Shown piece after piece: positions 1 through 7,063 of a stretch of 12,147 nt of DNA; positions within the stretch are counted from its first letter, which is position 1; the number at the start of each line of letters is the position of its first letter. The DNA is from Sporomusaceae bacterium (GTDB taxonomy: Bacteria > Bacillota > Negativicutes > DSM-13327), in the NCBI GenBank assembly GCA_027492445.1, contig JAPUES010000120.1:3676-15822 (forward strand). Reading direction: 5' to 3'. Position numbers and translations under genes: made by a program. Under the pieces are notes generated by a model. That model was given only the letters and a program-made list of their open reading frames with translations, did not search any database and had not been told where the DNA came from.

Positions 1-96
1 GCAAACAATATTTTTCTTTTTTATTTTGTTATTTTTAATAAATTATTTCTCATTTTATATTAAATTTATAAAAACCCCCAACCTGTTATGCTTAGT
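1..96. other. AT-rich stretch with no gene seen
   Basis: This stretch lies downstream (minus strand) of the T-box terminator. It is very A+T rich and carries no open reading frame I can support. It is presumably the untranslated segment between the riboswitch and the start codon of the regulated gene, which would lie beyond position 1. The ribosome binding site of that gene is not visible. Confidence 0.5.
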
Positions 97-136
97 AAAA
101 ACGCCCCTATACAACATATAATGTTGTATAGGGGCG
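97..136 (-). terminator. Intrinsic terminator of the T-box leader
   Basis: A perfect 16-bp inverted repeat (102-117 with 121-136) encloses a 3-nt loop. On the minus strand it is followed directly by five T residues (101-97). The GC-rich foot CGCCCC also serves the antiterminator. No T-run follows on the plus strand, so it acts only on minus-strand transcription. Confidence 0.93.
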
Positions 137-155
137 CAAATGCGCGGTACCACCC
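131..155 (-). promoter_or_regulatory. T-box antiterminator helix with 7-nt bulge
   Basis: On the minus strand GGG, a 7-nt bulge TGGTACC, and GCGCA pair back onto TGCGC and CCC across a TT loop. This is the standard antiterminator shape. It shares its 3' side (the GCGCCCC segment) with the 5' arm of the terminator stem, so the two folds exclude each other. Confidence 0.88.
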
Positions 156-400
156 TTACTTATCACTTTAAATCGGTCCAACAACCGATTCCTAGTTAAC
201 GCCTAGGTGACGCCTCTGCCTAATCCAAACAAGTACTAGCTTGTATTTTTCGGAGAAGAGTTCATGGGTGATTTAATCAGTAATAGCTCCGCACCGGTTC
301 CCAGCAAACACCGGCTCTCTGTGGCAGTTCATCTATTGCCTTTACTCCCAATCATCACTTTTATATTACACATTATTAATTTTAAAAGTTCTTAGAGTAG

Positions 401-429
401 ATTATTGCATTTTTCTTTCCATCTGTCAA
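401..429 (-). promoter_or_regulatory. Sigma-A promoter of the T-box transcript
   Basis: On the minus strand the -35 box is TTGACA (429-424), the spacer is 17 nt, and the -10 box is AATAAT (406-401), one base off consensus. Transcription should start near 394, giving a leader of about 300 nt to the terminator, the usual T-box length. The promoter lies immediately after the DHH gene, so the regulated gene has its own promoter. Because I see no terminator in between, read-through from the upstream genes would also enter the leader. Confidence 0.85.
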
Positions 430-460
430 GAACAATTGTACATTTATGAAGTAGAATATT

Positions 461-1957
461 TTATTTTAATAAGGAGTGTGTTATTTTAAAAATATCTTTT
501 TCAATAATGTACACGTCATGCACATCATCATGGCGAATGGCGATATAATCCCCTTCTTTACCCGCCATATATTTATTAGGATCCCAGCTGGTAAATACCT
601 TGGTTTTTTTACCTAAGGGCTTAGCATAGATATGCACTTCCCCTGTCGTCTTACAGGATTGTAAATAGGAATTCAATCTTACACTTTCTCCTGTAATGCG
701 ATTACGAAGGGATGGGACATATTGACCTTCACACACAAAGGGACTGTCTATGATTTGATAGCTTCTTTCAAATTTTTGTTTTTTTATGGGATATACTTCG
801 CCTTTGATCCCAACCATAATAAAAATCTCTTCCTGAGCTGTAGTCTCAATATCTCCTTCTAAGGTTCGAACGGTCAGCAAGGATCCTTCGGCAAAGATGT
901 CCGTTGTAGGAACAAAACCAACCGTAATATTATTTTTTCGATATATCTTCATAGTACTAGTATCTAACTCATGACAACTGCTATATACCACATCAAAACT
1001 TTCATAATACTCCGCTATACGCTCAAATAAATAGGACTTTATATTCATCTCTGGATATTTTTGTCTAAATTTTACTAAGCTTATAAAGCCGCCCGCCTTT
1101 TCAATATGTCCGCCTCCTGATCCAATGCTATCTGCTAGGAAGCTAGCTAGTTCACTGGCCATGACTTCACGAATGCAACTACGAACAGAGAACTTGATGC
1201 CATCCCCTACTTCATTATATACAACGCAACTATCTATATCCTCCACTTGGAGGGCGATATCGCTAATAAAACCTAGAATATTAGGATCACAGGGTTCCGC
1301 TTGAAACACGGCATAGCGTCCACTATGACTGTGAGAATATTTTTGCAGAGCAATCCCAGCTATTTCAATATCATTACGGGATAAATTGGAATTTTTAAAT
1401 TGTCGAAACAAATTATTATCATAACCAATACTGTCCCTCATATCTTTATCAAGAGGATGCTGAATTTCAGTAAAGCTATTGGTATCCGAAAATAACCCAT
1501 AATAAAGAGCTGTTCCCACATGAGGATAGTCATTAAAATCAAAGCCCTCTTGGCTCAAAAGATTCCACACTAAGGTAGAACAACTGCCGAGATAGGGGCG
1601 GATATCACTATGTTCTATCCCTTCAACCTCTGGCTGATGATGATCAATAATCGCCACCAAAGAGGCTTCTTGTTTCCGCACATTTCCCGCCCCATATTGG
1701 CAGTCAACTGTTATCAGCAGTCCATGGATTTTTTCCTCTTGAATATATTCCAGAGGAATATTTAATTCCTGAACCATTTTAACTAAATTGGGTTTGGCAA
1801 TAGCCAAACGACCGCTATAGACAAGCCTAGTGTTTTTCCCATGAGCGTTAAAGAATTCATAAAGAGCATAACCAGAAGCAATCGAATCTGCGTCTGGATT
1901 ATCGTGGCACTGGATGACAATGACCTCTTGATGCAAAAAATCACTTAATTTTAACAA
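461..1957 (-). CDS. DHH/DHHA1-family phosphoesterase with C-terminal extension
   Basis: This 498-residue cytoplasmic protein belongs to the DHH superfamily of Mn-dependent phosphoesterases (NrnA nano-RNase, GdpP and RecJ relatives). Visible motifs are HDNPDADS (18-25), TVDC (83-86), the signature DHH at 105-107, a fourth-motif Asp at about 158, and the DHHA1 motif GGGH at 281-284. All expected metal ligands are present, so it should be active. NrnA-like proteins are about 310-330 residues; here residues about 331-498 are extra and I do not recognise them. The start is TTG: an in-frame TAG lies one codon upstream, motif I begins by residue 17, and AAGGTGG sits about 9 nt before it. The gap to the upstream gene is 39 nt without a terminator, so co-transcription is likely. 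Its substrate (nano-RNA, pAp or a cyclic dinucleotide) cannot be told from sequence, and a role with the envelope genes is unproven. Confidence 0.9.
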   Translation of the reverse strand: MLKLSDFLHQEVIVIQCHDNPDADSIASGYALYEFFNAHGKNTRLVYSGRLAIAKPNLVKMVQELNIPLEYIQEEKIHGLLITVDCQYGAGNVRKQEASLVAIIDHHQPEVEGIEHSDIRPYLGSCSTLVWNLLSQEGFDFNDYPHVGTALYYGLFSDTNSFTEIQHPLDKDMRDSIGYDNNLFRQFKNSNLSRNDIEIAGIALQKYSHSHSGRYAVFQAEPCDPNILGFISDIALQVEDIDSCVVYNEVGDGIKFSVRSCIREVMASELASFLADSIGSGGGHIEKAGGFISLVKFRQKYPEMNIKSYLFERIAEYYESFDVVYSSCHELDTSTMKIYRKNNITVGFVPTTDIFAEGSLLTVRTLEGDIETTAQEEIFIMVGIKGEVYPIKKQKFERSYQIIDSPFVCEGQYVPSLRNRITGESVRLNSYLQSCKTTGEVHIYAKPLGKKTKVFTSWDPNKYMAGKEGDYIAIRHDDVHDVYIIEKDIFKITHSLLK

Positions 1958-1996
1958 GAGCTACACCCACCTTTTGTAAATATTTAACACCCATTT

Positions 1997-3169
1997 TTAG
2001 TTTTTGGTGGCAATAATAGTCCCCTGAAGACCTCCACCATCAACCGAACCAGTAAAAGAAGCTCCTATTACATGGGATCCTACATAAAACCCTCCCGTGA
2101 ACTTTCCATCCGTAATGCCACCACCAATAATTGTGCCGTTTAACGCATTTGAACCGGGAGCAATGCTCCCACTTAGATTAACCTCATAGGAACCACTTCC
2201 CAAAATTTCATTTAATCTAAATCCACCATTCACACTTCTCCCAGCAAAATCAACGGTAAGTAAATGAGCACCTGTTTTGGTTCCTATATATCTAGTACCA
2301 AGAAAACCGACGTCGCTAGAAGCCACTACAGCACCGTCATATGTGGCAGTACCTGTGGTGGGCATACCGATGTTACTTACGGTTGTAAGAATATTTATGA
2401 GCGCACTCTCATCCGTGTCCTGCCTCCTATACCTATTATCGGCATATTCCACTACCCTAATAGCTTTGTCATTCCACTGTCCCCAGCTAGCCAAGCTATA
2501 TTTCCCCATCGGACCAGTCAAGGTCGCTTTTTTGAGAGTTTCTTGGGCCACTAGAGCTACTTCAGGAGAAAATTCCTTACTCATACCTGATAGGGACTGA
2601 GGATCTGCTTGTGCCCATTCTTTTAATATCGCTTCTCGTTCTTGTGGAGAGAGGGGTATTGGCTGACCTCCATCCTCACTATTGCCTTCTAGCAATGCTT
2701 TTAATTTAAGTCCAAGTCCTTGTTTCGCCTGTTTCGCTTGCTCCTTCATAACATTTAAACTACCTGTTAGTCTTTCCTTCAGCACTTTCACCGACGTTTG
2801 ACCACGGTTATCTTGAGACCCTAAACCATTATTGCTGCCATAGGCTGTTCCCACCTGATCAATAATCTTATTCATCCCTTGCTCTATTTCCACAGCTGCC
2901 GTATTTACAGCAGTAAGAGCTGCCAAGAGACTGGCTCCTCTATCATTAGAGGAAGCCGCCCCTAAGGTAATGTTTAAAGACAATAAGGTAGCATCCATTG
3001 TGGCAAAATCAGCCGTACTGTTCTCTCTTTTAAGGTCATTGACAATACCTCTTGCCTGTTCTTGCAAGGCATTATAGTTCTCTCCTGGAGCCGCTGCTAC
3101 CAGACTTATACCACTACTATTCAGCATTATAAAACAGAACATCCCTACAATAATGCTTTTTTTAGTCAT
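1997..3169 (-). CDS. Exported protein with TbpB/hemophilin-like C-terminal barrel; candidate Slam cargo
   Basis: This 390-residue protein has a Sec signal peptide (KK, then a hydrophobic stretch, cleavage near AAA-P at about 27) and no lipobox Cys, so it should be soluble. Residues about 30-215 look alpha-helical and unrecognised. Residues about 225-390 have the pattern I associate with the 8-stranded barrel of TbpB-like, Slam-dependent proteins: SWGQW (228-232), GMPTTGTATYDG (268-279), LTVDFAG (304-310), then Gly-rich strands with GKFTGGFYVG (355-364) and a GGGLQGTI-type end. By analogy with hemophilin, the barrel would be the export signal and the helical part the working domain. ATG at 3169 is chosen because GAGGTGG lies 7 nt before it; a longer TTG-started reading from 3190 would overlap that site. 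It follows the CHAT gene by 41 nt. The ligand is unknown, and the cargo role is inferred from the barrel and the Slam-like gene nearby. Confidence 0.78.
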   Translation of the reverse strand: MTKKSIIVGMFCFIMLNSSGISLVAAAPGENYNALQEQARGIVNDLKRENSTADFATMDATLLSLNITLGAASSNDRGASLLAALTAVNTAAVEIEQGMNKIIDQVGTAYGSNNGLGSQDNRGQTSVKVLKERLTGSLNVMKEQAKQAKQGLGLKLKALLEGNSEDGGQPIPLSPQEREAILKEWAQADPQSLSGMSKEFSPEVALVAQETLKKATLTGPMGKYSLASWGQWNDKAIRVVEYADNRYRRQDTDESALINILTTVSNIGMPTTGTATYDGAVVASSDVGFLGTRYIGTKTGAHLLTVDFAGRSVNGGFRLNEILGSGSYEVNLSGSIAPGSNALNGTIIGGGITDGKFTGGFYVGSHVIGASFTGSVDGGGLQGTIIATKN

Positions 3170-3195
3170 CTGAATTCCACCTCTCCACAATCCAT
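3166..3195 (-). other. Possible 9-codon coupling peptide before the barrel gene
   Basis: Between the CHAT gene and the barrel gene there is an ATG-started reading frame of nine codons (MDCGEVEFR). Its TGA overlaps the next ATG as ATGA. A strong GGAGG site (3210-3206), partly continuous with the CHAT stop codon, lies 10 nt upstream of it. If translated it would couple the two genes. The frame is very short and may be chance; the barrel gene also has its own GAGGTGG site. Confidence 0.3.
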
Positions 3196-3210
3196 CTTAC
3201 CCCCGCCTCC

Positions 3211-6105
3211 TTAGATTCCATAAAGTACAAAGGGCGCCCAGTAGATAGGTTTTGCATATTTACTATTCAGAAACTCGCGTTTGGTGGCGCTTAACGCCTT
3301 AACCTGATCTTCACCTGCCAATAGTTTTGCAAAAAAACTACGAGTAAACTCCACAGAGCTTTCATCATCAAGAATTTTCCATAAAGTAGCAACTGAATTT
3401 CGATTTCCCGCTACATAAAGGGCATAGGTTAAACCGAGCACTCCCTCACCTGGTACAAACTTGCCACGTCCTGTCTCACAGGCTGACATATAGACTAGAT
3501 CACTATTTAGTTCAAAGGCTGGCCACTGCGCTACTGTCACATAACCATCCGTCCCAGCCACTGGATTTTTAAGCCCAAGTACAATGGAATTAAAAGCGGG
3601 TTCCTTATCATCAAAGTAGCCGTGGGCCGAGAATACGATGTATTTGTATTTTTCTAATGCTTTAGACTGATTTAATTCTTTGAGCTGGGCTTCTGTAGCC
3701 TCATCTTTTTTGTAGATATCCCCTTGTTCACCAAATAAACCTGCTAATGCATTTAATTCTGGTTCCGATAGGGGTAAGTCTTGAAATCCACCGCTTCTAG
3801 TTCGAATCATACTACCATTTGGCAAATTGTTTTTCCCTAATTGATAATAAGCATCGCCTATAGCTAGTAGGCCCTTTCGATTAGTAGCTTTACTTTGCAC
3901 CTCTGCCCGCTGCTTTAGCATGGTTAACATAGAGAGAGACTGAACGTAACTAATATCATAAGAGGAAATAAGAGCTTTCTCCTCCAAAATAAGGGTTTCG
4001 AAGGGAATCAGTGCTAGGGCGCCATCCGGTGAGATAATTAATTGCTCCTTCCCCTTAAGTTCTGAAGCAATGGGTAATAATAAATGACTGCTCAGCTCTT
4101 TCCCTATCTCAGCAATTGCAGCAAATAGTTCTGTGTTTTCTCTTACTATTATCGCCCTTTCTGCAGGCTTTAGCATACTCCCAGTCATCGTATATCCTTC
4201 TGGCAATTTCCATAAATATCGTTTACTAGAATGCATATGATTCATATCTCGGTAGGAAAGCAACTCCCGATATACTTCTACCATATCATCTAGTCCAGAA
4301 ACAAGACCTAGGGAAATGGCTTTTAGCCCACCAGAGTTATCAATTACAAAAGCTACTACCTTATTGTCATTCGTCTCTATATAGCTAATAAAAACCGCTT
4401 TTTCTGGAATACTATGCTGCGCTGTTTGCGCGTTGGCAATCTGCACTTCACTAAGTTGCCGGTATTTAGGATACTTATTTTGTAGTTCTCCCCGATATTC
4501 ATTTAAGCGGGTTAAGACATCACGCTTTACTCCTTCAATACGTATCCTCTCATCCGCGTTATCAATACTATTTACAATGCGATCGTTTAATTGATTGACT
4601 TGCCTGTGATAGTCTGCTAGGTGCTGAGCTTCTTCTTCCGTCAGAATGCCACTATTATCGGCAAAATTATTCGCCGTAAGTTCTAGCAACGTACGGGCCT
4701 TTGTTAATTCAGACAAGTAAAAGGCATTATCAGCCTGGTTTCGCTCTGCCTGCAACACAGCAAGATTTTTATAAGCTGGTATCCACTGAGCAAATAAGGA
4801 TTGTCTGTTTTCCGTTGATAAATCTGATTGACCTCGTAATTCTTCGATGCCATTAATTAATTGTTGCAATAGCACCGCCGACTCATCAAATCGTCCTTGC
4901 GTATAATAGTTAGATGCCAGATTGTTAATACTACTTAGAGTATCAGGATGACCTCCCCCAAGGACCTCTGACTTAGATTTTAACAATGTTTCTTCCAATT
5001 TTAACGCCTCAGAATATCTTCCTAATCGATTATAATCTAGTGCTAAATTATTCTGAGTTGCTAAAGTATCTGGATGTTTTTCGCCTAATACTTTATTACT
5101 TAAGGTAAGAGCCTTTTTATGTAATTCAGCAGCTTCACTATATTTATCAATCGCAAAATAGTCACTGGCCAAGTTGTTCATACTGACTAATGTAGAGGCA
5201 TTTGCCTCTCCAAGTATCACTATCTTTTCTGCTAGTACCTTTTTATCAAGTGCAAGAGCATCATTATAACGTTCCAGTTTACGATAATCCGTTGCTAGGT
5301 TACTCATAAGATTTAATGTTTCCAAATGTGTATCCCCTAGTACTTCTTTCGCAAGCTTTAACGCCTTTTCATCCAATGCAAGAGCATCCGTAAAACGTCC
5401 AATTCGACGATAATCTGTGGCTAGATTACTATAGCTTACAATCGTATCTTGGTGTCTCTCGCCAAGGGTTTCAATGCTAGCGAGTAATATCTTTTCGTCT
5501 AGCGCCATTGCCTCGGCATAGCGACCTAACCTTCGATAATCTCCTGCTAAACCTCTTTGGATAATTAACGTCAATTTATGATTGTCCCCCAATAATTCTC
5601 TGCCAATTTCCAAGGTTCTTTGACTTACAGAAATTACTTCACTATAGCGCCCCACTGCCCGGTAATCCTGAGCTAACATGACTAAACTAGTCAATGTGTC
5701 TAAATGCTGCTCACCATAAATCTCCTTATGGATTTCAAGTATTTGCTCAGCGAAGGGTAAAGCCTCACTATACCGGCCTTGTTTACGGTATTCCCCCGCC
5801 AGTAAACCAATGCATACTGCTGTATTTTGACTCTTTGCGCCATACAATTCACCACTTATCTTCACTGTCTTTTCAGCCCAAGGAACTGCTCCTTGGTAGT
5901 CTCCTTGGGCATCGTAGGCAATGGCTATATTGAGCATAGCAGACAGTGCTTGTGGGCTGGTTTCACCAAATTTTTCAATTTGTTGCTGCACTGTCATCGT
6001 TAATGTGCCAATATCCACTGTAGAGGAGGGATTGGCACCAACAAGATTGGGCGCTAACCAAAGCATGGCTACCCAAGTAATCATAATCCATTTTTTCCAC
6101 GCCAT
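3211..6105 (-). CDS. Exported TPR-CHAT caspase-like cysteine peptidase
   Basis: This 964-residue protein begins with a Sec signal peptide (basic WKKW, hydrophobic core, cleavage near VGA-N at about 24), so it should reach the periplasm or beyond. Residues 50-427 are nine 42-residue kinesin-light-chain-type TPR units. Residues about 430-570 are helical, with coiled-coil character. The CHAT domain fills roughly 570-964. Its dyad is intact: His828 in FSAHGYF and Cys876 in SACETGRG, followed by GEGVLGL, ATLW and the terminal YWAPFVLYG signature. CHAT peptidases are in the separase/caspase clan and usually act after a specific cue; the TPR array probably binds the partner or substrate. ATG at 6105 is preferred because TAGGAGTG lies about 8 nt upstream; the GTG at 6114 overlaps that ribosome site. 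The gap to the FecR-like gene is 15 nt. A signal peptide on a CHAT protease puts its target outside the cytoplasm; the barrel protein encoded next is the obvious candidate (inference). Confidence 0.92.
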   Translation of the reverse strand: MAWKKWIMITWVAMLWLAPNLVGANPSSTVDIGTLTMTVQQQIEKFGETSPQALSAMLNIAIAYDAQGDYQGAVPWAEKTVKISGELYGAKSQNTAVCIGLLAGEYRKQGRYSEALPFAEQILEIHKEIYGEQHLDTLTSLVMLAQDYRAVGRYSEVISVSQRTLEIGRELLGDNHKLTLIIQRGLAGDYRRLGRYAEAMALDEKILLASIETLGERHQDTIVSYSNLATDYRRIGRFTDALALDEKALKLAKEVLGDTHLETLNLMSNLATDYRKLERYNDALALDKKVLAEKIVILGEANASTLVSMNNLASDYFAIDKYSEAAELHKKALTLSNKVLGEKHPDTLATQNNLALDYNRLGRYSEALKLEETLLKSKSEVLGGGHPDTLSSINNLASNYYTQGRFDESAVLLQQLINGIEELRGQSDLSTENRQSLFAQWIPAYKNLAVLQAERNQADNAFYLSELTKARTLLELTANNFADNSGILTEEEAQHLADYHRQVNQLNDRIVNSIDNADERIRIEGVKRDVLTRLNEYRGELQNKYPKYRQLSEVQIANAQTAQHSIPEKAVFISYIETNDNKVVAFVIDNSGGLKAISLGLVSGLDDMVEVYRELLSYRDMNHMHSSKRYLWKLPEGYTMTGSMLKPAERAIIVRENTELFAAIAEIGKELSSHLLLPIASELKGKEQLIISPDGALALIPFETLILEEKALISSYDISYVQSLSMLTMLKQRAEVQSKATNRKGLLAIGDAYYQLGKNNLPNGSMIRTRSGGFQDLPLSEPELNALAGLFGEQGDIYKKDEATEAQLKELNQSKALEKYKYIVFSAHGYFDDKEPAFNSIVLGLKNPVAGTDGYVTVAQWPAFELNSDLVYMSACETGRGKFVPGEGVLGLTYALYVAGNRNSVATLWKILDDESSVEFTRSFFAKLLAGEDQVKALSATKREFLNSKYAKPIYWAPFVLYGI
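4825..5958 (-). repeat. Nine in-register 126-bp TPR-coding units
   Basis: The segment codes nine consecutive units of exactly 42 residues with no insertion or deletion. Typical positions are H-x-D/E-T-L near the unit start, N-L-A-x-D-Y in helix A, and G-R-Y/F-x-E/D-A-L in helix B, ending L-G-x. Units 4-6 and 7-9 look closest to one another. The exact period suggests growth by tandem duplication, with drift at the DNA level. Confidence 0.85.
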
Positions 6106-6120
6106 TACTGTCACTCCTAA

Positions 6121-7008
6121 TTACATTGTATTTTCTAGATGCTTACTAAATCTATTTATTAATAGAGTGACCTTTCCTGCCAATTCAGCATTACCTTCTA
6201 TATTGATCGATTGGAGGAGCTGATAACTGAGCCAGTACAAATCAACAGACTCAGACTGACCATCACTAATCATCTGCAGGTAGGCAGCCTTGCTGAGCAG
6301 TTTATCATTAACACTACTATTTTCCTGATCGATTTTTTCAAGCCCTGCGATAATTTCCTTGGTTACGTTCTTGTCCACTAAGGAAATAGTATACTTATCA
6401 TACATTCCCTCTATCCGCCAAGTATATTGTTCTCCTGGTTTTATAGGAAGTTCTTCTTGCTTCAAAGTTAGAGTGGATAGCCCTGTTATTGTTTTTTTAA
6501 AGATTACTTCTTTTTTGTTATTTTCAATCACTAGTCCTCTACCTTTAGGTTCACCCCAAGCAAAGGTAATCGGATAACCTGCCAACATGGTAGCTTTAAA
6601 GCCAGGTTGTGGCAAGATAACGTTTTCTGCCTGTTCGCCACCTCTAGTGGCAGCATATTGAGCCTGAGACTCTTTATCTACAAAGCCAAAAAATTCTTGT
6701 AACTTATAAACAACCATATCCATAGCACCTGGCGACTGATATACAACTTTTATTTCTGTCGGGCTAATACTTTGCGCCTTAGCATAAGGATGCCATTCCA
6801 CCTGAAGATTATTAACATTAGGGCCCCTTAGAATATCCCCCTCATACAGTAACTCCCCTTTGGAGCAAGGTAAGATTTGACCACTACGTTCAATCATAAT
6901 GGACTCACTATCTCCCGTAACAATGCCTCTACTACTAGCCGCTGATATAGCACTGCATAATAACATCAAACTAAGTAAAACGACTCCAATTTGTCGGAAT
7001 TTTTTCAT
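6121..7008 (-). CDS. Exported FecR-like protein with DUF928-like region
   Basis: This 295-residue protein has a signal peptide (KKFR, hydrophobic core, cleavage near ISA-A at about 23). The Cys at 18 is not in a convincing lipobox. Residues about 28-100 resemble a FecR domain: a beta-rich stretch with IERSGQ, a polar segment, then YEGDILR (55-61). Residues about 130-200 (PQPGFKAT, PITFAWG, LPIKPGEQYTWRIEG) resemble the beta domain of DUF928-type proteins, followed by a helical tail from about 215. Classic FecR proteins are membrane anti-sigma regulators, but this one has no internal membrane helix and should lie in the periplasm. The AAAGGAG site is rather far from the ATG (about 12 nt); an in-frame TGA blocks any upstream start. 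It sits between the CHASE2 and CHAT genes, a neighbourhood also seen for DUF928/FecR proteins in other bacteria. Its role is probably structural or ligand binding; function unknown. Confidence 0.75.
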   Translation of the reverse strand: MKKFRQIGVVLLSLMLLCSAISAASSRGIVTGDSESIMIERSGQILPCSKGELLYEGDILRGPNVNNLQVEWHPYAKAQSISPTEIKVVYQSPGAMDMVVYKLQEFFGFVDKESQAQYAATRGGEQAENVILPQPGFKATMLAGYPITFAWGEPKGRGLVIENNKKEVIFKKTITGLSTLTLKQEELPIKPGEQYTWRIEGMYDKYTISLVDKNVTKEIIAGLEKIDQENSSVNDKLLSKAAYLQMISDGQSESVDLYWLSYQLLQSINIEGNAELAGKVTLLINRFSKHLENTM

Positions 7009-7063
7009 AACAAATCAAATTCTCCTTTCATATCCAATATACTCTCGCAAAGCACCCCTACTG

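Larger units (their letters stand above)
97..394 (-). promoter_or_regulatory. T-box riboswitch leader (tRNA-sensing)
   Basis: Read on the minus strand, this leader has the T-box parts in order. A Stem I region runs from about 357 to 248, with an AGTA loop-E-like element and an AGAGA distal bulge. Local hairpins follow at 244-229, 208-192 and 190-171. Then come the T-box sequence AAGGGTGGTACCGCG (157-143) and a terminator. Such leaders bind an uncharged tRNA through a specifier codon and the tRNA NCCA end, and switch on a synthetase, biosynthesis or transport gene. The UGGU in the bulge calls for a tRNA with discriminator base A. The specifier could not be fixed: candidates are ATC (Ile, 272-270) and, less likely, CTC (Leu, 260-258); both tRNAs normally carry A73. 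The regulated gene is outside the window. Confidence 0.93.

Noticed and set aside
1944..1996. A 17-codon minus-strand frame (MGVKYLQK...) across the barrel-gene/DHH junction
   Set aside because: It has no ribosome site and runs out of frame into the DHH gene; probably chance.
2264..2600. Plus-strand frames of 96 and 107 codons
   Set aside because: They lie opposite the barrel-protein gene, which has clear domain motifs and a signal peptide; neither has a convincing ribosome site or family features.
5694..6223. Plus-strand frames of 79 and 100 codons
   Set aside because: They are antisense to the start of the CHAT gene and the end of the FecR-like gene; composition is that of a shadow frame.
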